Source: an uncultured Alistipes sp. (lineage in GTDB: Bacteria; Bacteroidota; Bacteroidia; Bacteroidales; Rikenellaceae). From it: a DNA stretch of 45,803 bases. The translations under genes and the position numbers were made by a program. Within the stretch, counting starts at the first letter, position 1. Each line of letters opens with the position of its first letter. The notes beneath the pieces were generated by a model. That model did not search any database. It was not told the DNA's origin and was given only the letters and a program-made list of their open reading frames with translations. Positions 31,709 through 40,918 of this stretch are shown one piece after another. The stretch spans positions 1 to 45,803 of the forward strand of contig CATKXN010000007.1 of assembly GCA_949840605.1 (NCBI GenBank), in the 5' to 3' direction.

Positions 31709-32797
31709 ATGAAATCACTGAAAATCGGAAATTTATGCGCCTCCATGCCCATCGTTCAGGGCGGCATGGGCGTAGGCGTGTCCCTCGCGGGCCTGGCTTC
31801 GGCCGTGGCCAATCAGGGCGGGGTCGGCGTGATCTCGTCGGCGGGCCTCGGGGTGATCTATAACGACTATTCGAAGGACTACCGTGCGGCTTCGATCTGG
31901 GGGCTGAAGGAGGAGCTCCGCAAGGCCCGCGAAGCCACGCGCGGCATCATCGGCGTCAACGTCATGGTCGCCATGTCGAATTTCGCCGATATGGTGCGCA
32001 CCGCCGTCGCCGAGAAGGCCGACATCATCTTCTCGGGAGCCGGACTGCCGCTCAACCTGCCGTCGTTCCTGACCGAGGGCGCCAAGACCAAGCTGGCCCC
32101 GATCGTTTCGTCGGCGCGCGCCGCGAAAGTGCTGTGCCGGAAATGGTTCTCGGAGTACAGCTATATCCCCGACGCCATCGTCGTCGAGGGCCCCAAGGCA
32201 GGCGGGCACCTGGGTTACAAGGCCGAGCAGATCGCCGACGAGCACTACTCGCTGGAAACGATCGTTCCGGAGATCGTCGCCGAAATCCGGGCTTTCGAAC
32301 ACGAGCACGACTGCCATATCCCGGTGATCGCCGGCGGGGGCATCTACACGGGCGAGGACATCTACCGCATCATGGAGCTGGGCGCCGACGGCGTGCAGAT
32401 GGGCACGCGCTTCGTCACGACCGAGGAGTGCGACGCCGATCCGGCCTTCAAGCAGAGCTATATCGAGGCCCGCGAGGCGGACATCGAGATCATCCAGAGC
32501 CCTGTCGGCATGCCGGGGCGGGCCATCCACAACTCGTTCCTCGACCGGGTGAAGGAGGGGCTGAAACGCCCGAAGAACTGCCCATTCGACTGCATCAAGA
32601 CCTGCGACGTGACGCACAGCCCCTATTGCATCATGCTGGCCCTCTACAACGCCTTCAAGGGCAAACTCCGCAACGGTTACGCCTTCTGCGGGGCGAACGC
32701 CTGGCGCGCCGAGAAAATCCAGTCGGTGCGCGACCTGATGGCCTCGCTGCGGACCGAGTACGACACTTTTGCAGCCGGCTTGAGAAGCCGTTTTTAG
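31709..32797 (+). CDS. Nitronate monooxygenase / FabK-like flavoprotein
   Basis: 362 residues from the ATG at 31709, a TIM-barrel FMN enzyme of the 2-nitropropane dioxygenase family. Landmarks: PIVQGGMGVGVS near the N-terminus, FSGAGLPLNLP, VVEGPKAGGHLG, VIAGGGIYTGEDIYRIMELGADGVQMGTRF (phosphate-binding part of FMN). The C-terminal third has a cysteine cluster, NCPFDCIKTCDVTHSPYC, seen in one branch of the family and perhaps structural or metal-binding. Function could be nitronate oxidation or an enoyl reductase-type step; FabK is not proven. An upstream TTG (31694) in the same frame is less likely. Confidence 0.88.
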   Translation: MKSLKIGNLCASMPIVQGGMGVGVSLAGLASAVANQGGVGVISSAGLGVIYNDYSKDYRAASIWGLKEELRKAREATRGIIGVNVMVAMSNFADMVRTAVAEKADIIFSGAGLPLNLPSFLTEGAKTKLAPIVSSARAAKVLCRKWFSEYSYIPDAIVVEGPKAGGHLGYKAEQIADEHYSLETIVPEIVAEIRAFEHEHDCHIPVIAGGGIYTGEDIYRIMELGADGVQMGTRFVTTEECDADPAFKQSYIEAREADIEIIQSPVGMPGRAIHNSFLDRVKEGLKRPKNCPFDCIKTCDVTHSPYCIMLALYNAFKGKLRNGYAFCGANAWRAEKIQSVRDLMASLRTEYDTFAAGLRSRF

Positions 32798-32845
32798 GGG
32801 CGATGGCAGGGGCGTAAGCAGCGGTTCCGGTCCGTACCCCCCCCC

Positions 32846-32980
32846 TCTGAACCCGTTCTTAAATGGGTTCGGCGCGAACCGGTTGCCGCCGGCACAAATC
32901 CGCGATCCGCGCTTCCGATCCCTTCTGACCCCGTCTCTTAGATGGGTTCGGCGCGAACCAGCCGCCGCCGGCATCAACCC
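32846..32980. repeat. Two direct copies of a ~78-base intergenic unit
   Basis: CTGAACCCGTTCTTAAATGGGTTCGGCGCGAACC (from 32847) and CTGACCCCGTCTCTTAGATGGGTTC (from about 32925) share the 18-mer ATGGGTTCGGCGCGAACC followed by GCCGCCGGCA. Each begins with a short ACCC...GGGT hairpin round a CTCTTAG-like loop, close to the motif at 2795-2900 and that at 43495-43590. No gene is in 32798-33101. Confidence 0.65.
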
Positions 32981-32982
32981 GT

Positions 32983-33016
32983 AACCCCTCCCGGATGCAT
33001 TCCGGGAGGGGTTTTT
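32983..33016. terminator. Perfect palindromic terminator
   Basis: CCCCTCCCGGA and TCCGGGAGGGG pair round TGCAT, with AA before and TTTTT after. It lies ~190 bases past the nitronate monooxygenase gene, beyond the direct repeats. Confidence 0.82.
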
Positions 33017-33101
33017 CATACCCATTCGGGATAAGGCGCAAAGAGGACCGGGGGTATGTCCCTTACGTCGGTGAGCAGCCGCCCGATGCCGTTTATGCCC
33101 C

Positions 33102-33311
33102 AAAACGAACGCGGACTACTGTTACTATTCCACCGATGGCTCTGGCAAGCCCTGCAAGAAATAAGCACATATAGCCCGCGCCGTTGTGACGTAGGATCAT
33201 ATCCCGTGCCAGTCCCGGCGCAGGCGCCGCAACAGCAGGAATATGTGCTTAATCACTTGCTAAAAATTTACCAGATTTCAGAGCCTGATTAAGCGGCCCG
33301 CTATCGCGGAC
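33102..33311 (-). ncRNA. Candidate structured RNA, copy 2 (210 bases), inverted
   Basis: Reverse-strand copy of the element at 26533-26743, with a TACCTTTG -7 box at 33325-33318, 6 bases upstream. The 5' hairpin reads CCGC-GATA-GCGG (loop changed, stem kept); the inner stem reads CCUGCGCCG with CGGCGCGGG (G-U kept); the outer pairing can use GGCUCUG with CAGAGCC, which copy 1 lacks. The two copies point toward each other over 6.8 kb. No gene follows on its strand within 300 bases, so it is not a leader. The flank 33326-33440 holds nothing recognisable. Confidence 0.5.
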
Positions 33312-33442
33312 ATGAAACAAAGGTATGGAAAAAAACGATCGCGCGCAACTCCGAGCCGCATTTTTTCCGGCCGCCGCACCGGAACCGGACGAAGCCAGCA
33401 AATAAAATCCGGATTTTGGCGGACCAATTCCGGAATTTTTTG

Positions 33443-33450
33443 TATCTTTG
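33443..33450 (+). promoter_or_regulatory. -7 box of the kdu operon
   Basis: TATCTTTG at 33443-33450, 76 bases before kduI. The nearest -33 match, TTTG at 33415-33418, is 24 bases away, longer than usual; an activator may be needed. Confidence 0.5.
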
Positions 33451-33526
33451 CAAGGATGAAATTGGCGAACCAATTTCGAAAAGCAAAACCGGCACAACCC
33501 TAATAAACTAAATTTTAACGACTTAT

Positions 33527-34369
33527 ATGAAAACCAATTACGAAATCCGCTATGCAGCGCATCCCCAGGATGCGAAAAGCTACGACACGGCGCGTCTGCG
33601 CCGCGATTTCCTGATCGAGAAAGTATTCGCGGCCGACGAGGTCAACCTGGTCTACTCGATGTACGACCGCATGATCGTCGGCGGCGCGATGCCCGTCGCC
33701 GAGACGCTCCGCCTCGAGGCCATCGACCCGCTGAAAGCTCCTTTCTTCCTCACCCGCCGCGAGTTGGGTCTGTTCAACGTCGGAGGCCCCGGCGTGGTGA
33801 AGGCCGGCGACGCGGTGTTCGAGCTCGACTACAAGGAGGCCCTCTACCTCGGTTCGGGCGACCGTGAGGTGACTTTCGAAAGCAAAGACCCGAAGAACCC
33901 CGCGAAATTCTATTTCAACTCCACGACGGCCCACCGCAACTACCCCGACAAGAAGGTCACGAAGGCCGATGCCGTGGTGGCTCACATGGGTTCGCTCGAA
34001 GGGTCGAACGACCGCAATATCAACAAGATGATCGTCAACCAGGTGCTGCCGACCTGCCAGCTGCAGATGGGCATGACCGAACTGCTGCCCGGCAGCGTGT
34101 GGAACACGATGCCCGCGCACGTGCACTCGCGCCGCATGGAGGCCTATTTCTATTTCGAGGTCCCCGAGGAGTACGCCGTGTGCCACCTGATGGGCGAGGT
34201 CGAGGAGACGCGCCACATCTGGATGAAGGGCGACCAGGCCGTGCTGTCGCCCGAGTGGTCGATCCACAGCGCCGCCGCGACCCACAACTACACCTTCATC
34301 TGGGGCATGGGCGGCGAGAACCTCGACTACGGCGACCAGGACTTTTCGAAAATTACGGACTTAAAATAG
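33527..34369 (+). CDS. kduI: 5-keto-4-deoxyuronate isomerase
   Basis: 280-residue cupin enzyme that turns 5-keto-4-deoxyuronate from pectin or glycosaminoglycan breakdown into 2-keto-3-deoxy-5-ketogluconate (diketogluconate), the substrate of KduD. Typical segments: FLIEKVFAADEVNLVYSMYD, FFLTRRELGLFNVGGPG, the metal-binding PAHVHSRRMEAYFYFEVP, and the closing SIHSAAATHNYTFIWGMGGEN. The start matches family length. It leads a three-gene operon. Confidence 0.97.
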   Translation: MKTNYEIRYAAHPQDAKSYDTARLRRDFLIEKVFAADEVNLVYSMYDRMIVGGAMPVAETLRLEAIDPLKAPFFLTRRELGLFNVGGPGVVKAGDAVFELDYKEALYLGSGDREVTFESKDPKNPAKFYFNSTTAHRNYPDKKVTKADAVVAHMGSLEGSNDRNINKMIVNQVLPTCQLQMGMTELLPGSVWNTMPAHVHSRRMEAYFYFEVPEEYAVCHLMGEVEETRHIWMKGDQAVLSPEWSIHSAAATHNYTFIWGMGGENLDYGDQDFSKITDLK

Positions 34370-34373
34370 CGGT

Positions 34374-34736
34374 ATGTCCCCCAGAGAAGTCTTGAAAAAA
34401 TGGATCGACTGCTTTAACGCTGCCGATGCGTCCGGCATTGCGGAGTTATATGCAGAAGATGCAGTAAACCATCAGGTCGCAAACGATCCGGTGACGGGCA
34501 AAACCGCCATTCACGAAATGTTTGCCGATGAATTCGCAACGGCCGAGATGGTTTGCATCGCAGAAAATATTTTCGAAGACGGAGAATGGGCCATATTGGA
34601 ATGGAAGGACCCCCTCGGACTTCGCGGATGCGGATTCTTCCATGTAAAAAACGATAAAATCATATTTCAAAGAGGATATTGGGACAAGCTCTCATTTTTG
34701 AAGCAACATAATCTTCCGATCGTATCAAACCGTTAA
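34374..34736 (+). CDS. NTF2-like/SnoaL-type small protein inserted in the kdu operon
   Basis: 120 residues with the NTF2-like fold (VLKKWIDCFNAADASGIAELYAEDAVNHQ, then strands FFHVKNDKIIFQRGYWDKLSF). This fold holds small isomerases, hydratases and cyclases but also non-enzymes; the substrate is unknown. It starts 4 bases after kduI and ends 27 bases before kduD, so it is co-transcribed. It is more AT-rich than both flanking genes, which suggests later arrival. In most Bacteroidales known to me, kduI and kduD are neighbours without such a gene. Confidence 0.82.
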   Translation: MSPREVLKKWIDCFNAADASGIAELYAEDAVNHQVANDPVTGKTAIHEMFADEFATAEMVCIAENIFEDGEWAILEWKDPLGLRGCGFFHVKNDKIIFQRGYWDKLSFLKQHNLPIVSNR

Positions 34737-34763
34737 ATCTGAAATAACAAACCTCATAAAACA

Positions 34764-35558
34764 ATGGTAAACTTTTCTTTGGAAGGTAAGGTAGCGCTCG
34801 TGACGGGCGCCTCTTACGGCATCGGATTCGCACTGGCTACGGCTTTCGCACGCCAGGGCGCAAAGATCGTCTTCAACGACATCAAACAGGAACTGGTGGA
34901 CAAAGGCCTGGCCGCCTACGAGGCCGAGGGCATCGAGGCCAAAGGCTACGTCTGCGACGTGACCAGCGAGGAGCAGGTCAACGCCATGGTGGCCCAGATC
35001 GAAAAGGAGGTCGGCGTGGTGGACATCCTGGTCAACAACGCCGGCATCATCAAGCGCATCCCGATGGTCGAAATGACCGCCGCGGAGTTCCGCCAGGTGA
35101 TCGACATCGACCTCAACGGTCCGTTCATCGTCTCGAAGGCCGTCATCCCCTCGATGATCAAGAAGGGCAAGGGAAAGATCATCAACATCTGCTCGATGAT
35201 GTCGGAGCTGGGCCGCGAGACCGTGTCGGCATACGCCGCAGCCAAGGGCGGTCTGAAGATGCTGACCCGCAACATCGCTTCGGAGTACGGCGAGTACAAC
35301 ATCCAGTGCAACGGCATCGGCCCGGGCTACATCGCCACGCCCCAGACCGCTCCGCTGCGCGAGCGTCAGGCCGACGGTTCGCGCCACCCGTTCGACTCGT
35401 TCATCGTGGCCAAGACCCCCGCGGCACGCTGGGGAACGCCCGAAGACCTGATGGGTCCCGCCGTGTTCCTCGCCTCGGACGCCTCGGACTTCGTCAACGG
35501 CCACATTCTCTATGTGGACGGCGGCATCCTGGCCTACATCGGCAAGCAGCCGAAGTAA
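34764..35558 (+). CDS. kduD: 2-dehydro-3-deoxy-D-gluconate 5-dehydrogenase
   Basis: 264-residue short-chain dehydrogenase that reduces diketogluconate to 2-keto-3-deoxygluconate. The NAD-binding TGASYGIGFALA loop, NNAG motif, and the Ser-Tyr-Lys triad (CSMMSELGRETVSAYAAAKGG) are present; the C-terminus ends LYVDGGILAYIGKQPK as in KduD. It closes the kduI operon and is followed by a strong terminator. Confidence 0.95.
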   Translation: MVNFSLEGKVALVTGASYGIGFALATAFARQGAKIVFNDIKQELVDKGLAAYEAEGIEAKGYVCDVTSEEQVNAMVAQIEKEVGVVDILVNNAGIIKRIPMVEMTAAEFRQVIDIDLNGPFIVSKAVIPSMIKKGKGKIINICSMMSELGRETVSAYAAAKGGLKMLTRNIASEYGEYNIQCNGIGPGYIATPQTAPLRERQADGSRHPFDSFIVAKTPAARWGTPEDLMGPAVFLASDASDFVNGHILYVDGGILAYIGKQPK

Positions 35559-35657
35559 ACGGACTGCGGCCGGACGCTGTCGCCGGTCGCAGTCGCCGCC
35601 TTGGGCGTCGCATACAGATCCGACCCTCCCCGAGGGGAGGGAGACGGCGCTCGCTAT

Positions 35658-35697
35658 GGAACAAGCCCCTGCCTTTTCGAAGACAGGGGCTTGTTCC
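35658..35697. terminator. Bidirectional terminator between kduD and the ABC-F gene
   Basis: GGAACAAGCCCCTG (35658-35671) and CAGGGGCTTGTTCC (35684-35697) form a perfect 14-bp stem between convergent genes. T runs are short, so it may act through stability of the stem. Confidence 0.75.
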
Positions 35698-35718
35698 GTT
35701 CGGCGGTCAAACGCACCG

Positions 35719-37443
<1,725 letters not shown>

Positions 37444-37451
37444 TTATTCAA

Positions 37452-37459
37452 TATATTTG
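37452..37459 (+). promoter_or_regulatory. -7 box of korA-korB
   Basis: TATATTTG at 37452-37459, about 107 bases before korA. The leader is unusually long for the window and could host control; no attenuator hairpin is seen. Confidence 0.45.
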
Positions 37460-37566
37460 CATGTTATAGGATGCGGTTCGGCACGAACACGGACAAATTC
37501 GCACCGATCCGTTTCCCCTACCATGTTGTAAAACCGTTGTACTAACCCTAATCTGAAAACAAAATC

Positions 37567-39411
37567 ATGGAACAAACAAAAGTGCGGGAGTTGCAGGATG
37601 TCGTGATTCGCTTCTCGGGCGATTCGGGCGACGGCATGCAGCTTACGGGCACGCTCTTTTCCGACACTTCGGCGCTGCTGGGGAACGGCATCTCGACCTT
37701 CCCCGACTACCCGGCCGAAATCCGCGCCCCGCAGGGAACCGTGGCGGGCGTCTCGGGATTCCAGGTACATTTCGGCGACCACCGCGAACTCAATCCCGGC
37801 GATTACTGCGACGTGCTGGTGGCCATGAACCCCGCGGCGCTCAAGGCCAACCGCAAATGGCTCAAACCCGGCGCCACGGTCATCCTCGACGGCGACTCGC
37901 TCACCGAGGAGCACCTCAAAAAGGCGGGATTCGCAACGCTGGACCCGCTGGAAGAGCTCAAACTCGACGAATACAACGTCGTAGTCCCCGACATCACCAC
38001 CATGACGCGCGAGGCGCTGAAAGACACCGGACTGGACAACAAGGCGGTCGTCAAGTGCAAGAACATGTTCGCGCTGGGCATCTGCTTCTGGCTGTTCGAC
38101 CGTCCGGAGGACTACGCCCTGAAATACCTCGACGGCAAATTCGCCAAGAAGAATCCCGCCGTGGCCGAGGCCAACAAACGGGCCATCGCGGCAGGTTACA
38201 ACTACGCGGCCAACACCCACCAGTTCGCCAACAACTACACCGTAGCCCCGGCACCCCGCCAGAAGGGCACCTACCGCTCGATCAACGGCAACGTCGCCAC
38301 GGCGTGGGGCCTGTGCGCCGCCGCCGAGAAGGCCGGGCTGCCGCTCTTCTGCGGCTCGTACCCGATCACCCCGGCGACGGTGATCCTCGAGGAGCTGGCC
38401 AAACGCAAGGACCTCGGAGTGAAGACCGTGCAGGCCGAGGACGAGATCGCGGGCATCTGCACCGCCATCGGAGCCGCCTTTGCGGGCAATTTCGCCGTGA
38501 CGACCACCTCGGGACCGGGTCTGTCGCTCAAAAGCGAGGCGCTGGGCCTGGCCGTGATGACCGAACTCCCGCTGGTCGTCGTCGACGTACAGCGCGGAGG
38601 CCCCTCGACGGGACTCCCGACCAAGACCGAGCAGAGCGACCTGGCGCAGGCCCTCTACGGCCGCAACGGCGAATGTCCGGTGATCGTCGTGGCCGCCTCG
38701 TCGCCCAGCGACTGCTTCCACTACGCATTCGAGGCCGGACGTCTGGCTATGGAGCACATGACGCCCGTGATCCTGCTGACCGACGGATTCATCGCCAACG
38801 GTTCGGAGCCGTGGCGCATTCCGTCGATGAAGGACTACCCCGCCATCCAGCCCCCGATCGTCGACGAGGCCCCCGAAGGCGGATTCATGCCCTACGTGCG
38901 CAACGAAAAGCTGGCCCGCGGCTGGGCGTTCCCCGGCAAGGTGGGTCTGGAACACCGCGTGGGCGGTCTGGAGAAGGACTGCGTCAAGGGCTGCATCTCG
39001 CACGACCCGGCCAACCACCAGAAGATGACGCGCACGCGCGCCGAAAAGGTGGCCAAAGCCGCCGAGGACATCCCGGCACAGACCGTCTACGGCGACGCCG
39101 AGGGCGACCTGCTGGTCGTAGGCTGGGGCGGCACGCGCGGCCATCTGCAGAATGCCGTGGACGAAATGCGCAAAGAGGGCAAAAAGGTTTCGCTGTGCCA
39201 TTTCAACTACATCAACCCGCTGCCGAAGGGCGTGCGCGAGATCTTCTCGAAATTCGGAAAGATCGTCGTCTGCGAACTCAACGAAGGCCAGTTCGCCAAC
39301 TACCTGCGCCAGAACCTCCAGGAGTTCCCCTACGAACAGTACAACAAGTGCGAGGGACTGCCCTTCACGGTTGTAGAGCTTAAACAGAAATTCGAATCCT
39401 TACTGAAGTAA
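37567..39411 (+). CDS. korA: 2-oxoacid:acceptor oxidoreductase, fused gamma-alpha subunit
   Basis: 614 residues. Residues ~10-190 are the gamma domain (IRFSGDSGDGMQLTG), ~200-600 the pyruvate-ferredoxin oxidoreductase alpha domain (FCGSYPITPATVILEEL, TTTSGPGLSLKSEALGLAV, DVQRGGPSTGLPTKTEQSDL). With KorB it oxidatively decarboxylates 2-oxoglutarate or another 2-oxoacid to the acyl-CoA, reducing ferredoxin. The order gamma-alpha fused, then beta, without a delta subunit, is the Bacteroidetes/Archaea KorAB type. The substrate is inferred from this layout. Confidence 0.92.
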   Translation: MEQTKVRELQDVVIRFSGDSGDGMQLTGTLFSDTSALLGNGISTFPDYPAEIRAPQGTVAGVSGFQVHFGDHRELNPGDYCDVLVAMNPAALKANRKWLKPGATVILDGDSLTEEHLKKAGFATLDPLEELKLDEYNVVVPDITTMTREALKDTGLDNKAVVKCKNMFALGICFWLFDRPEDYALKYLDGKFAKKNPAVAEANKRAIAAGYNYAANTHQFANNYTVAPAPRQKGTYRSINGNVATAWGLCAAAEKAGLPLFCGSYPITPATVILEELAKRKDLGVKTVQAEDEIAGICTAIGAAFAGNFAVTTTSGPGLSLKSEALGLAVMTELPLVVVDVQRGGPSTGLPTKTEQSDLAQALYGRNGECPVIVVAASSPSDCFHYAFEAGRLAMEHMTPVILLTDGFIANGSEPWRIPSMKDYPAIQPPIVDEAPEGGFMPYVRNEKLARGWAFPGKVGLEHRVGGLEKDCVKGCISHDPANHQKMTRTRAEKVAKAAEDIPAQTVYGDAEGDLLVVGWGGTRGHLQNAVDEMRKEGKKVSLCHFNYINPLPKGVREIFSKFGKIVVCELNEGQFANYLRQNLQEFPYEQYNKCEGLPFTVVELKQKFESLLK

Positions 39412-39413
39412 CC

Positions 39414-40445
39414 ATGGCAGACTACAAATACACCCCTGCGGATTTCAAGAGCGACCAGGAGGTACGCTGGTGTCCCGGATGCGGCGACCACGCCATACTC
39501 AGCGCCGTGCAGCGCGCGCTGCCCGAGATCGCCGACGCGCTCGACACGCCCCACAACCTGTTCACGTTCGTGTCGGGCATCGGATGCTCGTCGCGTTTCA
39601 TCTACTACATGAAGACCTACGGGTTCCACTCCGTGCACGGACGCGCCAACGCCGTGGCGACGGGCGTCAAGACCGCCAATCCGCGCCTCTCGGTGTGGGT
39701 GACGACGGGCGACGGCGACTCGCTGGCCATCGGCGGCAACCACTTCATCCACGCCATCCGCCGCAACGTGGACCTGAACGTCATCCTGTTCAACAACGAG
39801 ATCTACGGCCTCACCAAAGGCCAGTACTCCCCCACCTCGAAGCTGGGCAAGATCACCAAGACCTCGCCTTACGGCACGGTCGAGAAGCCGTTCAACCCCG
39901 GCGAGCTGGTGATCGGCGCCAAGGGCACGTTCTTCGCCCGCACGATCGACATGGAGGTCCAGCTTTCGAAAGAGTGCCTGATCGCCGCCGCCAAGCACAA
40001 GGGCATGTCGGTGATCGAGGCGCTGCAGAACTGCGTGATATTCAACGACAAGACCCACTACGACTTCGCCGCCGACAAAGCCACGCGCGCCGAGCGCACC
40101 GTCGTGCTGCGCCACGGCGAGAAGATGCTCTTCGGAGCCAATAAGGAAAAAGGTCTCGTGTTCGAGAACATGAAGCTCAAGGTGGTGACCGTCGGTCAGG
40201 ACGGCTATACGCTGGACGATGTGCTGACGCACGACGCCCACGAGCGCGACACGACGCTGCATTCGATGCTGGCGGCGATGAAATACCCCGACTATCCGGT
40301 CGCCGTGGGCGTGATCCGCGAGGTCGAGGACGACGCGGTGTACGACCGTGCCGTGGAACGCCAGGTCGAGGAGGTGAAAGCCGCGAGCAGGATTCACTGC
40401 GTGGACGACCTGCTGCGTTCGGGCGCCACGTGGGAGGTGGAATAA
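39414..40445 (+). CDS. korB: 2-oxoacid:ferredoxin oxidoreductase beta subunit
   Basis: 343 residues. WCPGCGDHAILSAVQRAL is the cysteine-rich N-terminus; the TPP motif is TTGDGDSLAIGGNH; SGIGCSSRFIYYMKTYGFHSVHGRA precedes it. The Cys residues WCPGCG and IGCSS plus one further Cys (QNCVIF) could bind the [4Fe-4S] cluster as in this family. It starts 2 bases after the korA stop, so the subunits are made in step. A terminator follows. Confidence 0.95.
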   Translation: MADYKYTPADFKSDQEVRWCPGCGDHAILSAVQRALPEIADALDTPHNLFTFVSGIGCSSRFIYYMKTYGFHSVHGRANAVATGVKTANPRLSVWVTTGDGDSLAIGGNHFIHAIRRNVDLNVILFNNEIYGLTKGQYSPTSKLGKITKTSPYGTVEKPFNPGELVIGAKGTFFARTIDMEVQLSKECLIAAAKHKGMSVIEALQNCVIFNDKTHYDFAADKATRAERTVVLRHGEKMLFGANKEKGLVFENMKLKVVTVGQDGYTLDDVLTHDAHERDTTLHSMLAAMKYPDYPVAVGVIREVEDDAVYDRAVERQVEEVKAASRIHCVDDLLRSGATWEVE

Positions 40446-40474
40446 CCCGTCCTACGACCTCCGAAACGTTTCGG

Positions 40475-40508
40475 GGCGCTGAAAAATGATTTCAGCGCCT
40501 CTTTTTTT
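40475..40508 (+). terminator. Intrinsic terminator of korAB
   Basis: GGCGCTGAAAA with ATTTCAGCGCC (40475-40499), followed by seven T. Confidence 0.85.
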
Positions 40509-40518
40509 CGCCCCGGAT

Positions 40519-40549
40519 TTTGCAGAATAAAAAATTCCGATTATCTTTG
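40519..40549 (+). promoter_or_regulatory. Promoter of the tRNA-Ala gene
   Basis: TTTG (40519-40522), 19 bases, TATCTTTG (40542-40549), 10 bases before the tRNA. Confidence 0.7.
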
Positions 40550-40559
40550 CACCTGCATT

Positions 40560-40633
<74 letters not shown>

Positions 40634-40637
40634 CACC

Positions 40638-40674
40638 AAAACGCGACCGTCGGATTTCGACGGTCGCGTTTTTT
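40638..40674. terminator. Terminator after tRNA-Ala
   Basis: ACGCGACCGTCG (to about 40652) and CGACGGTCGCGT (40658-40669) form a perfect stem with AAAA before and TTTTT after; probably works in both directions. Confidence 0.88.
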
Positions 40675-40680
40675 CTCCGG

Positions 40681-40918
40681 TTCGACGTCCGATCGGTGCC
40701 GCGGGTCCGGAAAGCTATCAGGCGTAAGAAATATGCCTTTGCGGCCGACTGCATTCGCCACTACGCCCTCTGCACCGAAGGCGGCATCTATCTGGACACG
40801 GACTTCGAAATCCGCCAAGCGTTCGACGAACTGCTCGCGTCGCGGCTCTTCGCCGTGGTCGGGGTCAATGAAGAGGTGCTGGCCCGCAATATCGAGGAGG
40901 CGAAATCCCGCCCCGGCA
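40681..40918 (+). pseudogene. Internal fragment of a GT32-like (DXD) glycosyltransferase gene
   Basis: 79 codons stay open in one frame and match the core of polysaccharide sugar transferases of the Gly_transf_sug/GT32 type: FDVRSVPRVRKAI, KKYAFAADCIRHYALCTEGG and the catalytic DXD in IYLDTDFEI, then FDELLASRLFAVVGV. The usual N-terminal ~50 residues and C-terminal ~100 are missing: the left side begins right after the tRNA terminator, and the right side is cut at the end of the antiporter gene (40919). No start codon or stop belongs to it. It is best read as a remnant of a capsule or glycan gene left by recombination next to the tRNA gene. Confidence 0.75.

Noticed and set aside
26533..33311. 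A complete prophage or composite transposon
   Set aside because: No integrase, transposase, capsid, portal, tail or lysis gene is seen; only a repressor, a small HTH protein, a 95-aa protein and a terminase.
33249..33497. An 82-residue minus-strand frame before kduI
   Set aside because: It spans the end of the RNA-like copy and the kdu promoter, with no domain or sensible composition.
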